Below are positions 26,166 through 34,567 of a stretch of DNA of 64,000 nucleotides, one piece after another. This DNA is from Paenibacillus terricola. Its GTDB lineage: Bacteria; Bacillota; Bacilli; Paenibacillales; Paenibacillaceae. The stretch spans positions 62,001 through 126,000 of the forward strand of contig NZ_JACXZA010000010.1 of NCBI RefSeq assembly GCF_014779765.1, read 5' to 3'. Positions within the stretch are counted from its first letter, which is position 1, and each line of letters starts with the position of its first letter. The translations under genes were made by a program, and so were the position numbers. The notes below the pieces were generated by a model. The model was not told the DNA's origin. It ran no database searches and saw only the letters and a list, made by a program, of their open reading frames with translations.

Positions 26166-27182
26166 TTAGCTCTTATGAAGCGCATAATTGCCTGAACCTG
26201 TGCGGATTTGAAGCTTAAAGATGCCGTCCCCGAATCGACCAGCCATTCGCGACGAATCATCCGTTCGCTCGGTCATAATTAAACCATTTCCGCTTATATG
26301 TCCGTTGCCAGAACCTGTGCTGCATGCAACAGTCACATCCGTGTTGCCGGATGCTAAATGAACATCAATATTGCCGCTTCCCGTCCACAGCTCGCTATCC
26401 CCAGTCATCAACAGTCGATCAATCCGGATGTTGCCCGAGCCCGACTCTGCTTTAACAGAGCTGCCGCCGTCTTTCAGCACAATATTACCACTGCCGGAGT
26501 AAATGCTTGAATGTACGGCCTCAAACCGCTGTGAGGCGATATTGCCAGAGCTAGTGTTCATCTCCAGTCGTTGTTCAAGCCGTATGTCTTCAACCGTCAG
26601 GTTGCCGCTGTTCGTGTGTATGAACGATTCGCCAGCCGTTAACCGCTCTGCCGTCACATCGCCAGATCCCGTATGCAGGCGCAGCATTTGTTCCAATTTC
26701 AAATCCATTGCCCTTATGTTGCCGCTGCCAGATTCGATGACAGTCGACTTAGCGACGAACTGCGATACTTTCAAGTTGCCGCTGCCCGTCATCAACCGAA
26801 TACTGTCCCAATCCTTCGCCGGAAGCTCGACTTCTAGATTCAATTCAAGCTGTCCCCAGTTCATGATGCCGCCTTGCTCAACTGGCTCACGAATGCCAAT
26901 ATGCAGCCGATCGCCTTCCCTATGCGTCTCAATGCCGAATTCATCGGCCGAATGCTGCCTCGCCCAGCCCGTCAGACGTATGCCGATGCTGCTGCCTCCG
27001 AATGTTCGAGTGACAGTAATGTTCGCAGACTCAACCGACACGAAGACGCTTCGAATGCCTTTCGCTTCTGGCATCGCATAGTGATCCACCCGTTCTTTGC
27101 GCCAAAATAAAAAAGATCTGCCACTCTTCGAAGGCTTACCCGATTCTTGCTTGTGCTCTCCCCGTTGCTCCGTTGCAGACAT
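26166..27182 (-). CDS. DUF4097-like beta-helical protein with SGSGN repeats
   Basis: 338 residues, no signal peptide and no membrane segment. After a charged N-terminal tail (about 40 residues) the protein consists of short strands punctuated by SGSGNI-type turns (at least seven copies of S/T-G-S-G-N or near variants). This gives the periodic right-handed beta-helix seen in DUF4097/head-GIN proteins. The function of this family is not established; some members lie with anti-sigma or PspC-like genes, but here the gene is alone. The start at 27182 has AAAGGAG 8 bases upstream; an earlier ATG at 27221 lacks one. The terminator at 26121 closes it. Confidence 0.72.
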   Translation of the reverse strand: MSATEQRGEHKQESGKPSKSGRSFLFWRKERVDHYAMPEAKGIRSVFVSVESANITVTRTFGGSSIGIRLTGWARQHSADEFGIETHREGDRLHIGIREPVEQGGIMNWGQLELNLEVELPAKDWDSIRLMTGSGNLKVSQFVAKSTVIESGSGNIRAMDLKLEQMLRLHTGSGDVTAERLTAGESFIHTNSGNLTVEDIRLEQRLEMNTSSGNIASQRFEAVHSSIYSGSGNIVLKDGGSSVKAESGSGNIRIDRLLMTGDSELWTGSGNIDVHLASGNTDVTVACSTGSGNGHISGNGLIMTERTDDSSRMAGRFGDGIFKLQIRTGSGNYALHKS

Positions 27183-27351
27183 CTGTCCCGCTCCTTTTCC
27201 GCCGCTTCTTCGATCAGACATGGAAGTTGTTAAATTCAGACTATCATTCTCGAAGCACCTGGAACAATCGACTCGGGATTGGTTCTATCTCCGTCTGCAG
27301 ACGGATTGTTGAAGCTATTACACACTTACATCCGACATCCTCTGTTTATTG

Positions 27352-27855
27352 TTATGTAATATACAACAGCATCGCTTCTTGGTTCGCTGCCGCATCTCGG
27401 TAATAAGCAACCAGCTCTCGATAATAATCCATGACATATTCGAGTTCGCCATCATCTTCCCAGTCTATCGAAGGATAAATGTCCATCTCCGTCATTTGCT
27501 CCGGATTATAACGGCTTTGCAGCTCGACCTCCGTAATCCCCTGCAGCGCATCGCTTATCTGCTTGACCAGTTCGGGCGTCAAATAACGAGTCGGGTTATA
27601 TTCCCCACTCTCCATCTCATCTTCGTCAGGCTCACCGATCGCAGTTCCACCAAGCACTGTATGGACAAGCGGCTCCTCGCCCTCCCATGCCGCACCATTC
27701 AACAGGTAATGAATGGCATGCCAGGACTTGTCCAAATATAACGACTGATCTACCTCTTCTTCACCATAAAGCACCTCTTCAAGCTCAACTTCACCTTGAA
27801 GTAATTCATTTAATAATGCCGGCGAAATCCGTTTCAAATTGCCAACCATACTCAT
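27352..27855 (-). CDS. DUF1877 (YfbM-like) protein
   Basis: Small soluble acidic protein, 167 residues. It matches the DUF1877/YfbM family in length and landmarks: NLKRISPALLNELL near the start, LDKSWHAIHYLLNG in the middle, and YLTPELVKQISDAL before an acidic tail with DWEDDGELEYVMDYYREL. No catalytic residues are known for the family, and its role is undefined. A GGAGG 8 bases before the ATG fixes the start. It is a single gene. Confidence 0.8.
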   Translation of the reverse strand: MSMVGNLKRISPALLNELLQGEVELEEVLYGEEEVDQSLYLDKSWHAIHYLLNGAAWEGEEPLVHTVLGGTAIGEPDEDEMESGEYNPTRYLTPELVKQISDALQGITEVELQSRYNPEQMTEMDIYPSIDWEDDGELEYVMDYYRELVAYYRDAAANQEAMLLYIT

Positions 27856-28230
27856 CGATGAGTCCTCCTATACGGTGATCAGTCATCTGCAGATAGCAGA
27901 CGTTAGAAGATTTTCCAGATATATAGGAGTAATATAATTCCATTTCCTCTCTTTGTCCATCTGCAATTTAATCGCTCTCTCTTCCCTCTCACCCATGCAA
28001 TTTGCCGATTCAAAAATGTGCTGATTTGTATCTATCGGCCCAGTTATTCACGTGATTTACCATCTCCCTTCGATTAAGCTGCCATGTTACAATGAGAATA
28101 CCTCGATCGAGGCCATTCGGGGATAAGCGACCTACAGCTTTGCGGAGCATCGCAGCTTCGTAAGCATAAGGCAAATATTATCGCCAATAAGAATTCGGCA
28201 GCGATTGAAGACAGAAAGGAGTGTGACGGT
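27856..28230. other. Intergenic region between divergent genes, no gene seen
   Basis: 375 bases separating the DUF1877 gene (left, minus) from the exonuclease gene (right, plus). It contains a TACAAT that could be the -10 of the exonuclease promoter (28088-28093) but no convincing -35. There is no repeat, RNA gene or small open frame with a ribosome site. Confidence 0.5.
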
Positions 28231-28902
28231 ATGCGAACTTATATTGTTTACGATCTAGAATTTACCGTGCTCCGCAAGCAGCAGTATTCGGCCGATATTA
28301 TCGAGATCGGCGCTGTTAAGTTAACAGACAGCGAACAAGGTCCGATAGAAATCGATCGTTTCCAAACCTATGTTAAACCGGAACGCAACAAAGTGATTAC
28401 AGCTCATACGACTGAATTTACCGGAATAACGCAAGAGCAAGTAGATAGCGCACCTTCCTTCCGTGACGCAATCGAACAATTCCTGCACTGGATCGGCAAC
28501 GACACGTACTACTTATGCTCGTGGGGCCCCGATGACAAGCAGCACTTCGTCCGTCAATGCCGCGATATGAAGCTGGACCTGAAATGGCTGTGCAACATGA
28601 ATGATCTGCAGCTGTTCTATACGAAGCTGCAAGGTAATGATGCAAGCCGTAGAATCGGCTTGGCCAAGGCGCTTGAAACGGCTGGCTTAGCTTTCGATGG
28701 CGCGCAGCACCGTGCGCTTGATGACGCAGTTAATACTGCACGGTTGTTCATCCGCATGTTTAACCAAATTACGCTAGAGCATAATAACGCATCCGATGAT
28801 CCGCTGTACGAGACGAAGCTTGTCTACTCCAGCGTGGAAGAGGATGACGACGATAACAACCCTTTCCGCCATCTTGCCTCTTTATTCGGTAATCCTAAGT
28901 AG
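28231..28902 (+). CDS. DEDDh 3'-5' exonuclease, KapD-like
   Basis: Exonuclease of the DnaQ/ERI-1 group, 223 residues. The DEDDh residues are visible: YDLEFT (Asp and Glu of motif I), a central Asp in CSWGPDDKQHF (motif II), and HRALDDAVNTARLF with the His and Asp of motif III. In Bacillus subtilis KapD, of similar size, inhibits entry into sporulation through the KinA pathway; the overall match is to that branch. AAAGGAG precedes the ATG. The C-terminal 40 residues are acidic and not part of the domain. It is a single gene convergent with the YkuK-like gene. Confidence 0.82.
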   Translation: MRTYIVYDLEFTVLRKQQYSADIIEIGAVKLTDSEQGPIEIDRFQTYVKPERNKVITAHTTEFTGITQEQVDSAPSFRDAIEQFLHWIGNDTYYLCSWGPDDKQHFVRQCRDMKLDLKWLCNMNDLQLFYTKLQGNDASRRIGLAKALETAGLAFDGAQHRALDDAVNTARLFIRMFNQITLEHNNASDDPLYETKLVYSSVEEDDDDNNPFRHLASLFGNPK

Positions 28903-28921
28903 AAGCCCCCTGGAGGGGCTT
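28903..28921. terminator. Hairpin between convergent genes
   Basis: AAGCCCC-CTGGA-GGGGCTT forms a strong 7-bp stem right after the exonuclease stop codon. The following bases are not T-rich, so termination may be weak or aided by Rho. Confidence 0.45.
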
Positions 28922-28936
28922 CGCCTCATTCATCCC

Positions 28937-29509
28937 CTACATAACAAGCCGTACCGGACGTTTCGTGAATCGGTTCGCATACGCTGAAGCACCATATGAA
29001 TCCGGCTTCGTACGCGGCGTATAAATCCCCATCGCCTTCACCCGATTGACCATTTCTTCTACGTACGCCCATGTCGGATTTCGCAATGGCTCCGTTCCCG
29101 CGTCTATATCAATGAAGGCTTCGAGTGCGGCCCCTTGATACACATATGGGAGAAGCAGCCCTTCGATAGCGGGAAGCACCGTTCCCGCGAACAAATAACC
29201 AGTATCCTGCGACAATGTTGTTTCGAACGATAGCTTTTCTTTTAACGACAATAACGGACGTTTCACAATGGACTGCCGATAGCATGCCCATACGCCTTTC
29301 CCTACTCTCCGAATGATTACGCCTGTTATAAACTTCGTATACGTGCCGAACACCTGGCTATCCGTCCCGATAACGAATTGATACGACGCTCTCACATCCG
29401 AGGAAACGAACCGAGTCATACGAGCGTATACATCATCTAGCGTCATTCGGGATTCCGACGTATTCTGAAACAGCATCTCATCGTTGTAAGGTACGCTCTT
29501 CTTACCCAT
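28937..29509 (-). CDS. RNase H-like protein of the YkuK family (DUF458)
   Basis: 190-residue protein with the YkuK-type ribonuclease-H-like fold. FVIGTDSQVFGTYTKFITGVII gives the first strand pair with its conserved Asp, and AFIDIDAGTEPLRNPTWAYVEEMVNRV carries the later acidic residues. In spore formers this family is conserved but its substrate is unknown. The ribosome binding site is weak (AGGTGG about 13 bases upstream), so a start a few codons further in cannot be excluded. It converges on the exonuclease gene and stands alone. Confidence 0.8.
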   Translation of the reverse strand: MGKKSVPYNDEMLFQNTSESRMTLDDVYARMTRFVSSDVRASYQFVIGTDSQVFGTYTKFITGVIIRRVGKGVWACYRQSIVKRPLLSLKEKLSFETTLSQDTGYLFAGTVLPAIEGLLLPYVYQGAALEAFIDIDAGTEPLRNPTWAYVEEMVNRVKAMGIYTPRTKPDSYGASAYANRFTKRPVRLVM

Positions 29510-29609
29510 TGTTTGTTGTCGCCACCTGTTCGCACGGCTGCCTCCTGCTTCCTTACTAGGAGGAGACCGCGGTCATTGTTCGTTATACTGGGACAACAGC
29601 TCAAATAAA

Positions 29610-29668
29610 AAGTCGCCGTCAAGAGACCACGGCGCATACTGCGTCGGGCATCTTATGTACGGCGACTT
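29610..29668 (-). terminator. Probable terminator downstream of the exporter permease gene
   Basis: AAGTCGCCGT and ACGGCGACTT are perfectly complementary across a 39-base internal segment that can itself pair (GGTCTC/GCGCCG region). TTTTTATTT follows on the minus strand. It lies 85 bases after the permease stop. Confidence 0.55.
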
Positions 29669-29753
29669 GTGATTACGTTAATTACTGCGTTCATTACTGC
29701 ATCTATCTATAGCGTAGCGATGAACCTTGCTTCTTGTCAACCCGGCATCATCA

Positions 29754-30497
29754 CTAGGCTCTGTCCCACTTGTAGAAATTGCGTCCAAGAATAATTCCTA
29801 ATACCAGAATGGCACCCAGTACGACTGCGTCCCAAGTGCTGGAGGATGTAAATAACTTGCCTGCCCAACCATTCTGCAGCAAATGTACCGCATATCGAAG
29901 CGGAATGAATAGAGACACGGTCTTCAGACTGCTGGGAAGCGAATCAATCGGAATCGTTGCACCTGACAGGAACAGCATCGGATATAATGTAACGAATCCG
30001 ATCGCCATTGCACTATGGAATCGATGAAAGAACCTTGCGACAATAAATCCAACGGAGATGAAGGCTGAAGCTGCAAGAAGCATAGATAGTACGAACTGAG
30101 CGACATTCAATTCGATTGGGGCATTCAGTCCTAGACGACCGATCAGAATAATCTCAAGCGAACCTACTACAACCGCCAGCATTCCCTTAATCACCATGGC
30201 CTGAAGAATAAGCACCGAACGTACAGGCGTACCTATTAAACGCTTGTATACGCCCTTCTCCCGATCAATGACCGCCTGCAGACCAACAATGAAGAAACCG
30301 GCTGTGAATAAAACGATGCCGATCATCCCTGGGATGTATTGATTGAAGTACTGCATATCTTCTGCGTGCTGCGTCTCGAACAGTTTGCCGAAGAAATAGA
30401 AGCATAGGGCAGGCATAATAAAAACGAAGAACAATCCGATAATATCCCGAGACAGCAGCCTAAGCTCCATCTTAGTGTGCATGTACATGGATTGCAT
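29754..30497 (-). CDS. ABC-2 type permease of a putative peptide exporter/immunity transporter
   Basis: 247 residues with six hydrophobic segments and the ABC2_membrane pattern: LLSRDIIGLFFVFIMPALCFYFFG near the N-terminus, a loop with REKGVYKRLIGTPV, and the helix pair ending LGAILVLGIILGRNFYKW. It begins at the ATG of TAATG, overlapping the ATPase stop, so the two are coupled. It is the last gene of the comQXPA region, with a terminator-like structure 85 bases downstream. Export of a peptide or self-protection are possible jobs; nothing in the sequence tells which. Confidence 0.82.
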   Translation of the reverse strand: MQSMYMHTKMELRLLSRDIIGLFFVFIMPALCFYFFGKLFETQHAEDMQYFNQYIPGMIGIVLFTAGFFIVGLQAVIDREKGVYKRLIGTPVRSVLILQAMVIKGMLAVVVGSLEIILIGRLGLNAPIELNVAQFVLSMLLAASAFISVGFIVARFFHRFHSAMAIGFVTLYPMLFLSGATIPIDSLPSSLKTVSLFIPLRYAVHLLQNGWAGKLFTSSSTWDAVVLGAILVLGIILGRNFYKWDRA

Positions 30498-31243
30498 TAG
30501 GCCGATTCTCCCTTCCTCCTATGAACCCCTAAATATGTGTGCATCTCGCCCAGTGACTGTGTGCCAGCAGGCAGCTTATGCATAAGCTCCTGCGAAGTGC
30601 TGGACATCGACAACGTCCCATTCATAAGGAATGCGAGCCTGTCGCAATGTTCCAGCGCTTCATCCAACGACTGCGTCGTCATCACGAACGTCTTGCCTTC
30701 ATTCTGCAGTCTTGCGATAATCGACCACATATCATCGATCGCCTTCGGATCTTCAAGACCCGTACTAGGCTCGTCCAAAAATATAATGTCCGGGTCGTTG
30801 ACGAGCGCAATCGCTAATGCAACGCGGTGCTGAATACTATCCGATAAACTACGTACGTATTGATTCAAGTACTGCTTAAGATTCAACATCGAAATAATAT
30901 CGTTCAAATCTCTTCTCTTCTTATAGTAAGAACGGAACAATTGTAAAGCTTCCATTACTTTGATCCGTTCGAAGAGCACGGTCGCTTGCAGTTGAAATCC
31001 GATCCGGTGATGCAGCTTTCTTGCGTCCTTCTTCATATCCATTCCGAGCATTTGAATGTCGCCCTCATCAGCTTGTCTGATGCCCATCAGCAGCTCAAGC
31101 AGCGTCGACTTGCCAGAACCGCTTGGCCCGACTAGTCCAAAAATTTCGCCGCGATTCACCTGCAGCGATACGCCGCGAATCACGGGAATCAATCCATATG
31201 TTTTCACGATGCCAGTGGCACGAATGACTGGTTGTGTATTCAT
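30497..31243 (-). CDS. ABC transporter ATPase with degenerate signature and H-switch
   Basis: 248-residue ATP-binding subunit. Walker A is GPSGSGKST (39-47) and Walker B IIFLDEPSTGL (from 153), both intact. Two normally conserved elements are changed: the signature reads RSLSDSIQHRVALAIAL (133-137 LSDSI in place of LSGGQ), and the switch His is replaced by Gln 191 in MTTQSLDEAL. It may have low ATPase activity or rely on its partner's cooperation. It pairs with the ABC-2 permease that starts within its stop codon. Upstream lie ComA-box-like palindromes (31361-31417), implying quorum control. It is separated from comA by the terminator at 31425. Confidence 0.85.
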   Translation of the reverse strand: MNTQPVIRATGIVKTYGLIPVIRGVSLQVNRGEIFGLVGPSGSGKSTLLELLMGIRQADEGDIQMLGMDMKKDARKLHHRIGFQLQATVLFERIKVMEALQLFRSYYKKRRDLNDIISMLNLKQYLNQYVRSLSDSIQHRVALAIALVNDPDIIFLDEPSTGLEDPKAIDDMWSIIARLQNEGKTFVMTTQSLDEALEHCDRLAFLMNGTLSMSSTSQELMHKLPAGTQSLGEMHTYLGVHRRKGESA

Positions 31244-31360
31244 TAAATCCCTCCATTCCTCAAAGGTAACCTGTTGAGAGCACCACCTTTCCTATTTACA
31301 TGTTAAACCACCTGGAATGAATATTCACCGAAATCAGCCATGCATTTCCGCGCATAAACA

Positions 31361-31417
31361 TTGCGTTTCACCGCATTCTCCACGCATAATTCTCTTTTTG
31401 TTTGCGTATAGCGCAAA
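31361..31417 (-). promoter_or_regulatory. ComA-box-like palindromes upstream of the ABC exporter
   Basis: TTTGCG-TATAG-CGCAAA (31401-31417) is a perfect palindrome, and TTGCG-TTTCAC-CGCAT (31361-31376) is one base short of one. The Bacillus subtilis ComA box is TTGCGG-N4-CCGCAA, that is TTGCG and CGCAA six bases apart; the second site has exactly that spacing and the first has five. Further half-sites (CGCATAA) occur near 31350 and 31383. The sites are 120-175 bases before the ATPase start codon. Binding by the neighbouring ComA is inferred. Confidence 0.5.
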
Positions 31418-31424
31418 TAGAAAA

Positions 31425-31461
31425 CGCCTATCATCCGACAGGAAAGTCAAGATAATAGGCG
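31425..31461 (-). terminator. Terminator after comA
   Basis: CGCCTATxAT and ATxATAGGCG pair across a 16-base loop, with TTTTCTATTTG following on the minus strand, 15 bases after the ComA-like stop codon. Confidence 0.7.
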
Positions 31462-31475
31462 CAGTTACATAAACT

Positions 31476-32141
31476 TTAAACATTATACGTTATATCACGT
31501 TCATTGATGAGTCCCAGACGCCCAGCTTCAACAATTGCTTCCGAGCGGGATCGAACATTCAGCTTCTCGAATATTCGGGTCAGATTGTATTCAACGGTCC
31601 GTTGACTCATAAACAGCTTGGCCGCAATTTCCTTATTGCTGCTGCCCGTTGCTACTTCGCGCAAGATGAGCTGTTCCTTCTCATTGATCGATACCTCTTC
31701 GACGACCTTCCCATCCGATTGTTGGAACCGTACTTCGCTGCGCCGCAGCTGCTTGAGCAACTGGACAGGAACAACGGCTTCGCCTCGCAAAGCGCAGCGG
31801 ATTACCGTAATAAGCTGCTCTCTTGTCGCAGCCTTGCTTATAAAACCCGAAACTCCTGCATCAAGCAGCATATTGTAGTGTGTCGCTAAATCATAACCCG
31901 TATAAATAAGCACAACCGCATCAGGATCCGATGTAATGACTCGCTTGGTCAGTTCAAGTCCGCTAATAACCGGCATATTCAGATCAAACAGCATGACATC
32001 GAATTTATGTTGCTCTAGTCGTTCCAAGGCTTCTACGCCAGAGAACACGATCGTAACCTGGATGTCGGGATCCTGTTCAATCATATGTTTGGTACCTTCG
32101 CCAACGGAAGGATGATCGTCAACCAACAGTACGCGAATCAC
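31476..32141 (-). CDS. comA: ComA-like response regulator (receiver plus LuxR helix-turn-helix)
   Basis: 221 residues. The receiver domain begins VLLVDDHPSVGEGTKHMIE, close to the DDHPxVxEGTK start of ComA, with Asp 53 as phospho-acceptor. A YTGYD stretch (VLIYTGYD) echoes ComA's YTGYE. The LuxR-type C-terminus reads GSSNKEIAAKLFMSQRTVEY then NLTRIFEKLNVRSRSEAIVE, nearly the ComA pattern. It starts with GTG at 32141, overlapping the ComP stop (GTGA), with AAGGAGG 7 bases upstream. It would be phosphorylated by the ComP-like kinase and bind ComA boxes such as those at 31361-31417. The symbol is given by similarity and gene order. Confidence 0.85.
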   Translation of the reverse strand: MIRVLLVDDHPSVGEGTKHMIEQDPDIQVTIVFSGVEALERLEQHKFDVMLFDLNMPVISGLELTKRVITSDPDAVVLIYTGYDLATHYNMLLDAGVSGFISKAATREQLITVIRCALRGEAVVPVQLLKQLRRSEVRFQQSDGKVVEEVSINEKEQLILREVATGSSNKEIAAKLFMSQRTVEYNLTRIFEKLNVRSRSEAIVEAGRLGLINERDITYNV

Positions 32142-34495
32142 GCAGTCTCCTCCTTACCAGTCTGATAATCGCAGCTATCCTCATCGGGAAGCGGAAGAAT
32201 GATCTCTACCTCCAGCCCTTCGCCTGGCGCAGTGCGGTAATAGGTCTCTCCTTCAAGGCCGGATACCCGCTCGCGTATACCCGACAGTCCCATATGCTGA
32301 AAGGACGATTGCAGCCTGTCCATCTCCATGCCGATTCCATTATCTTTGTAACGATAACGAATGCACTGATGTTCATAATGTAAAAACAACTCCACATGCG
32401 TCGCTTTCGCATGCTTCATGCCATTGCGCAGCAGTTCTTGCGTAACTCGATACAACGTCAAGACATATTCATCGTCCATTTCCATACGTATGTCTTGATG
32501 CTTGAACGTTATCGTATAGTTCGCATTCAACTGCGCATGCGTACATAAATTCTCGATCGCTTCAATGGCTCCCATCTCTTTCAAGAACGGCGGTCGAAGC
32601 TCATTGCATGTCTCACGGATCTGGTGGATGACGTCAAGCAATCCTTCACGGATATCTTCCAGACTTGCTCTCGTCTTATCCGGGAGCATCGTATCATCAT
32701 TCATAATCGCCTCCAGCTTCCGGTACCAGAGCAGTTGGTCCTGCAAAGCCGAATCATGAAGATCGCTTGCCAGCTTGCGGCGTTCGTTCTCGGACAGACG
32801 GAATAGCAGCCGGAGCACCCATGGCGGCGTTTTCTCGTCCTTCTTGGAATCAAGATCTTGTACTAACCCTTCGATCAACTGCAAATTCTGATGAACGAAC
32901 CCGACATACGTAATAATCGTACGGAGCCATACCTTCTCATCATGATTGTACTCCATATGATTCTCTTTATCGCTGATCCAGACAAAATGCTGCGTCCCAC
33001 GGCCCTGTCCGATCATGCAACAGTTGCCGTACTTCGTCTTCATGCTATCACCTGGGCTCAATCGGAACAATCCACTTTGCAAATCCGGCAGCAGCAGCTC
33101 GAATGGTATCTCGCCTCGACTGCGCTTCAGCGTAATAACATTACCCTCCAGATCCCGATCGATAAAACCAACCGATTGAATCGGCAGCAAGCTGAACAGT
33201 TCATCCATCAGACACTGCTCCAGGTCGCTTACCTTCATCACGCTGGATACTCGACGAGAGAAGCTCTCCAAGCTTTTCTCGAATTGATGAGCGCCTTTGA
33301 TGACCTTATTGCGGAAGTTGCGATCGAGTACTTCCTTGAGATACAGCGTCAGTACGGTTGATGCGTATACGACCAAAATGACCTGCATCCATTGAAGCGC
33401 ATGAATGCCTCGCTCTGCGAAGGCGAGTCCGATCCCAATCGAGATGAGCAACGTCGGAAGCAAAGCAATCAAGCAGAAATACCGCAGCCGGCTTACGATA
33501 AACTCGATATCCAGCAATTGATTGGAAGCAACCAAGTACAAGTAGGTCAATGGCAGCAGCAAGAGAAAGGAACTTGCAACACCTGCGTTAATAACATTGT
33601 CGCTATTCAGAAGAAACGGCAGCACCACAAAAAGAATCAATGGTAGAAATGATCCAATGTTACCGAGCATCATGTACTTCAGCAACGCTTGATGTGTTGT
33701 ATTGCGATAACGAATATACATTCGAACTTGTACAAGCAATGCGATTGCCATCCCCGCTATGAAGATGGCCAGCGCTGCCCTCGAAGTACTGCCTGGGTCC
33801 CGGAGGAACGAGAATACGCCATATACTTGGATAAAGATAAATAGATTCCAGACGGAGACCAGTACATAGCTGGCGTAAATAGCCCCCCGATGGATGACTT
33901 GGATGCCCAGCTTACTAAAATAATCATGTAAGAAATGAAGAAAAAATACGGGGGCAAAGGTTAACATCAGCTTCATGATGACACCTGAGAATACGTCTCC
34001 CCTCGCATTGCCTCCAGCCGCCAAATAGCCTATCGCAACTGACATTAGAAATAATATTAATAAAAAGGCCGAACGGTCGTCCGACTTCTTATAGACAATG
34101 AAAGAGGAGAAAGTAAATAACAAAATAAAAGACGCCATTGGAATGACGGTTTGATTGAATGATACAGGTTGTTTGCGAAAATCAGTAAAATTAAATTGCA
34201 TCGAATGCCCATTTCGTATAACTTCGACGCTTCTTGCATTTGCGATGCCGTAGAACTTCGTTAAGCTCTCATCATCAGGAGGCTGAGAGTCGACCTGCGT
34301 TATTATATCGCCTACCTGAATGCCCGCCTTTGCTCCCCATGAATCTGGATCTGTATAAGTAACAACCCATTTGCCATTCGATAGCTTAGAATTAATTCCT
34401 ATGTATGGAACGGTAAACTGCAGGATCGTAAACCAGCCAGCTAATAGAAGCATAATGAACAAAACAATCCATGATCTATTATTTCTGTTAGTCAT
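32138..34495 (-). CDS. comP: ComP-like multi-pass sensor kinase with a PDZ domain
   Basis: 785 residues. After TM1 (IVLFIMLLLAGWFTILQF) an extracytoplasmic PDZ-like domain spans about 36-105, with VVTYTDPDSWGAKAGIQVGDIITQ as the characteristic carboxylate-loop and strand pair. About seven further TM helices follow to residue 380. The cytoplasmic part holds a HisKA_3 helix with the phospho-His in RRKLASDLHDSALQDQLLWY and an ATPase domain (ELLRNGMKHAKATHVEL, KDNGIGMEMDR, GLSGIRERV). The DSALQDQ stretch is typical of ComP. AAGGAG precedes the ATG by 10 bases. Size and topology match ComP, the pheromone receptor of the ComQXPA system; it is coupled to comA by a 4-base overlap. Confidence 0.85.
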   Translation of the reverse strand: MTNRNNRSWIVLFIMLLLAGWFTILQFTVPYIGINSKLSNGKWVVTYTDPDSWGAKAGIQVGDIITQVDSQPPDDESLTKFYGIANARSVEVIRNGHSMQFNFTDFRKQPVSFNQTVIPMASFILLFTFSSFIVYKKSDDRSAFLLILFLMSVAIGYLAAGGNARGDVFSGVIMKLMLTFAPVFFLHFLHDYFSKLGIQVIHRGAIYASYVLVSVWNLFIFIQVYGVFSFLRDPGSTSRAALAIFIAGMAIALLVQVRMYIRYRNTTHQALLKYMMLGNIGSFLPLILFVVLPFLLNSDNVINAGVASSFLLLLPLTYLYLVASNQLLDIEFIVSRLRYFCLIALLPTLLISIGIGLAFAERGIHALQWMQVILVVYASTVLTLYLKEVLDRNFRNKVIKGAHQFEKSLESFSRRVSSVMKVSDLEQCLMDELFSLLPIQSVGFIDRDLEGNVITLKRSRGEIPFELLLPDLQSGLFRLSPGDSMKTKYGNCCMIGQGRGTQHFVWISDKENHMEYNHDEKVWLRTIITYVGFVHQNLQLIEGLVQDLDSKKDEKTPPWVLRLLFRLSENERRKLASDLHDSALQDQLLWYRKLEAIMNDDTMLPDKTRASLEDIREGLLDVIHQIRETCNELRPPFLKEMGAIEAIENLCTHAQLNANYTITFKHQDIRMEMDDEYVLTLYRVTQELLRNGMKHAKATHVELFLHYEHQCIRYRYKDNGIGMEMDRLQSSFQHMGLSGIRERVSGLEGETYYRTAPGEGLEVEIILPLPDEDSCDYQTGKEETA

Positions 34496-34521
34496 AGGAA
34501 TATTGCTCCTTAAACAAGCTT

Positions 34522-34551
34522 AGCCGGCACGTGGAAGTCACGCTGCCGGCT
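34522..34551 (-). terminator. Hairpin between comX and comP
   Basis: AGCCGGCA-CGTG and CACG-C-TGCCGGCT form a 12-bp stem with one bulge. Only a short T-poor stretch follows, so it is more an attenuator or mRNA-end stabiliser that would favour comX over comP. Confidence 0.4.
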
Positions 34552-34567
34552 CGTTCGTGCTATTCGA

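Noticed and set aside
29553-29590. T-box leader before the YkuK-like gene (GACCGCGGTC)
   Set aside because: The T-box core AGGGTGGNACCGCG is absent, and no specifier stem or terminator pair is visible.
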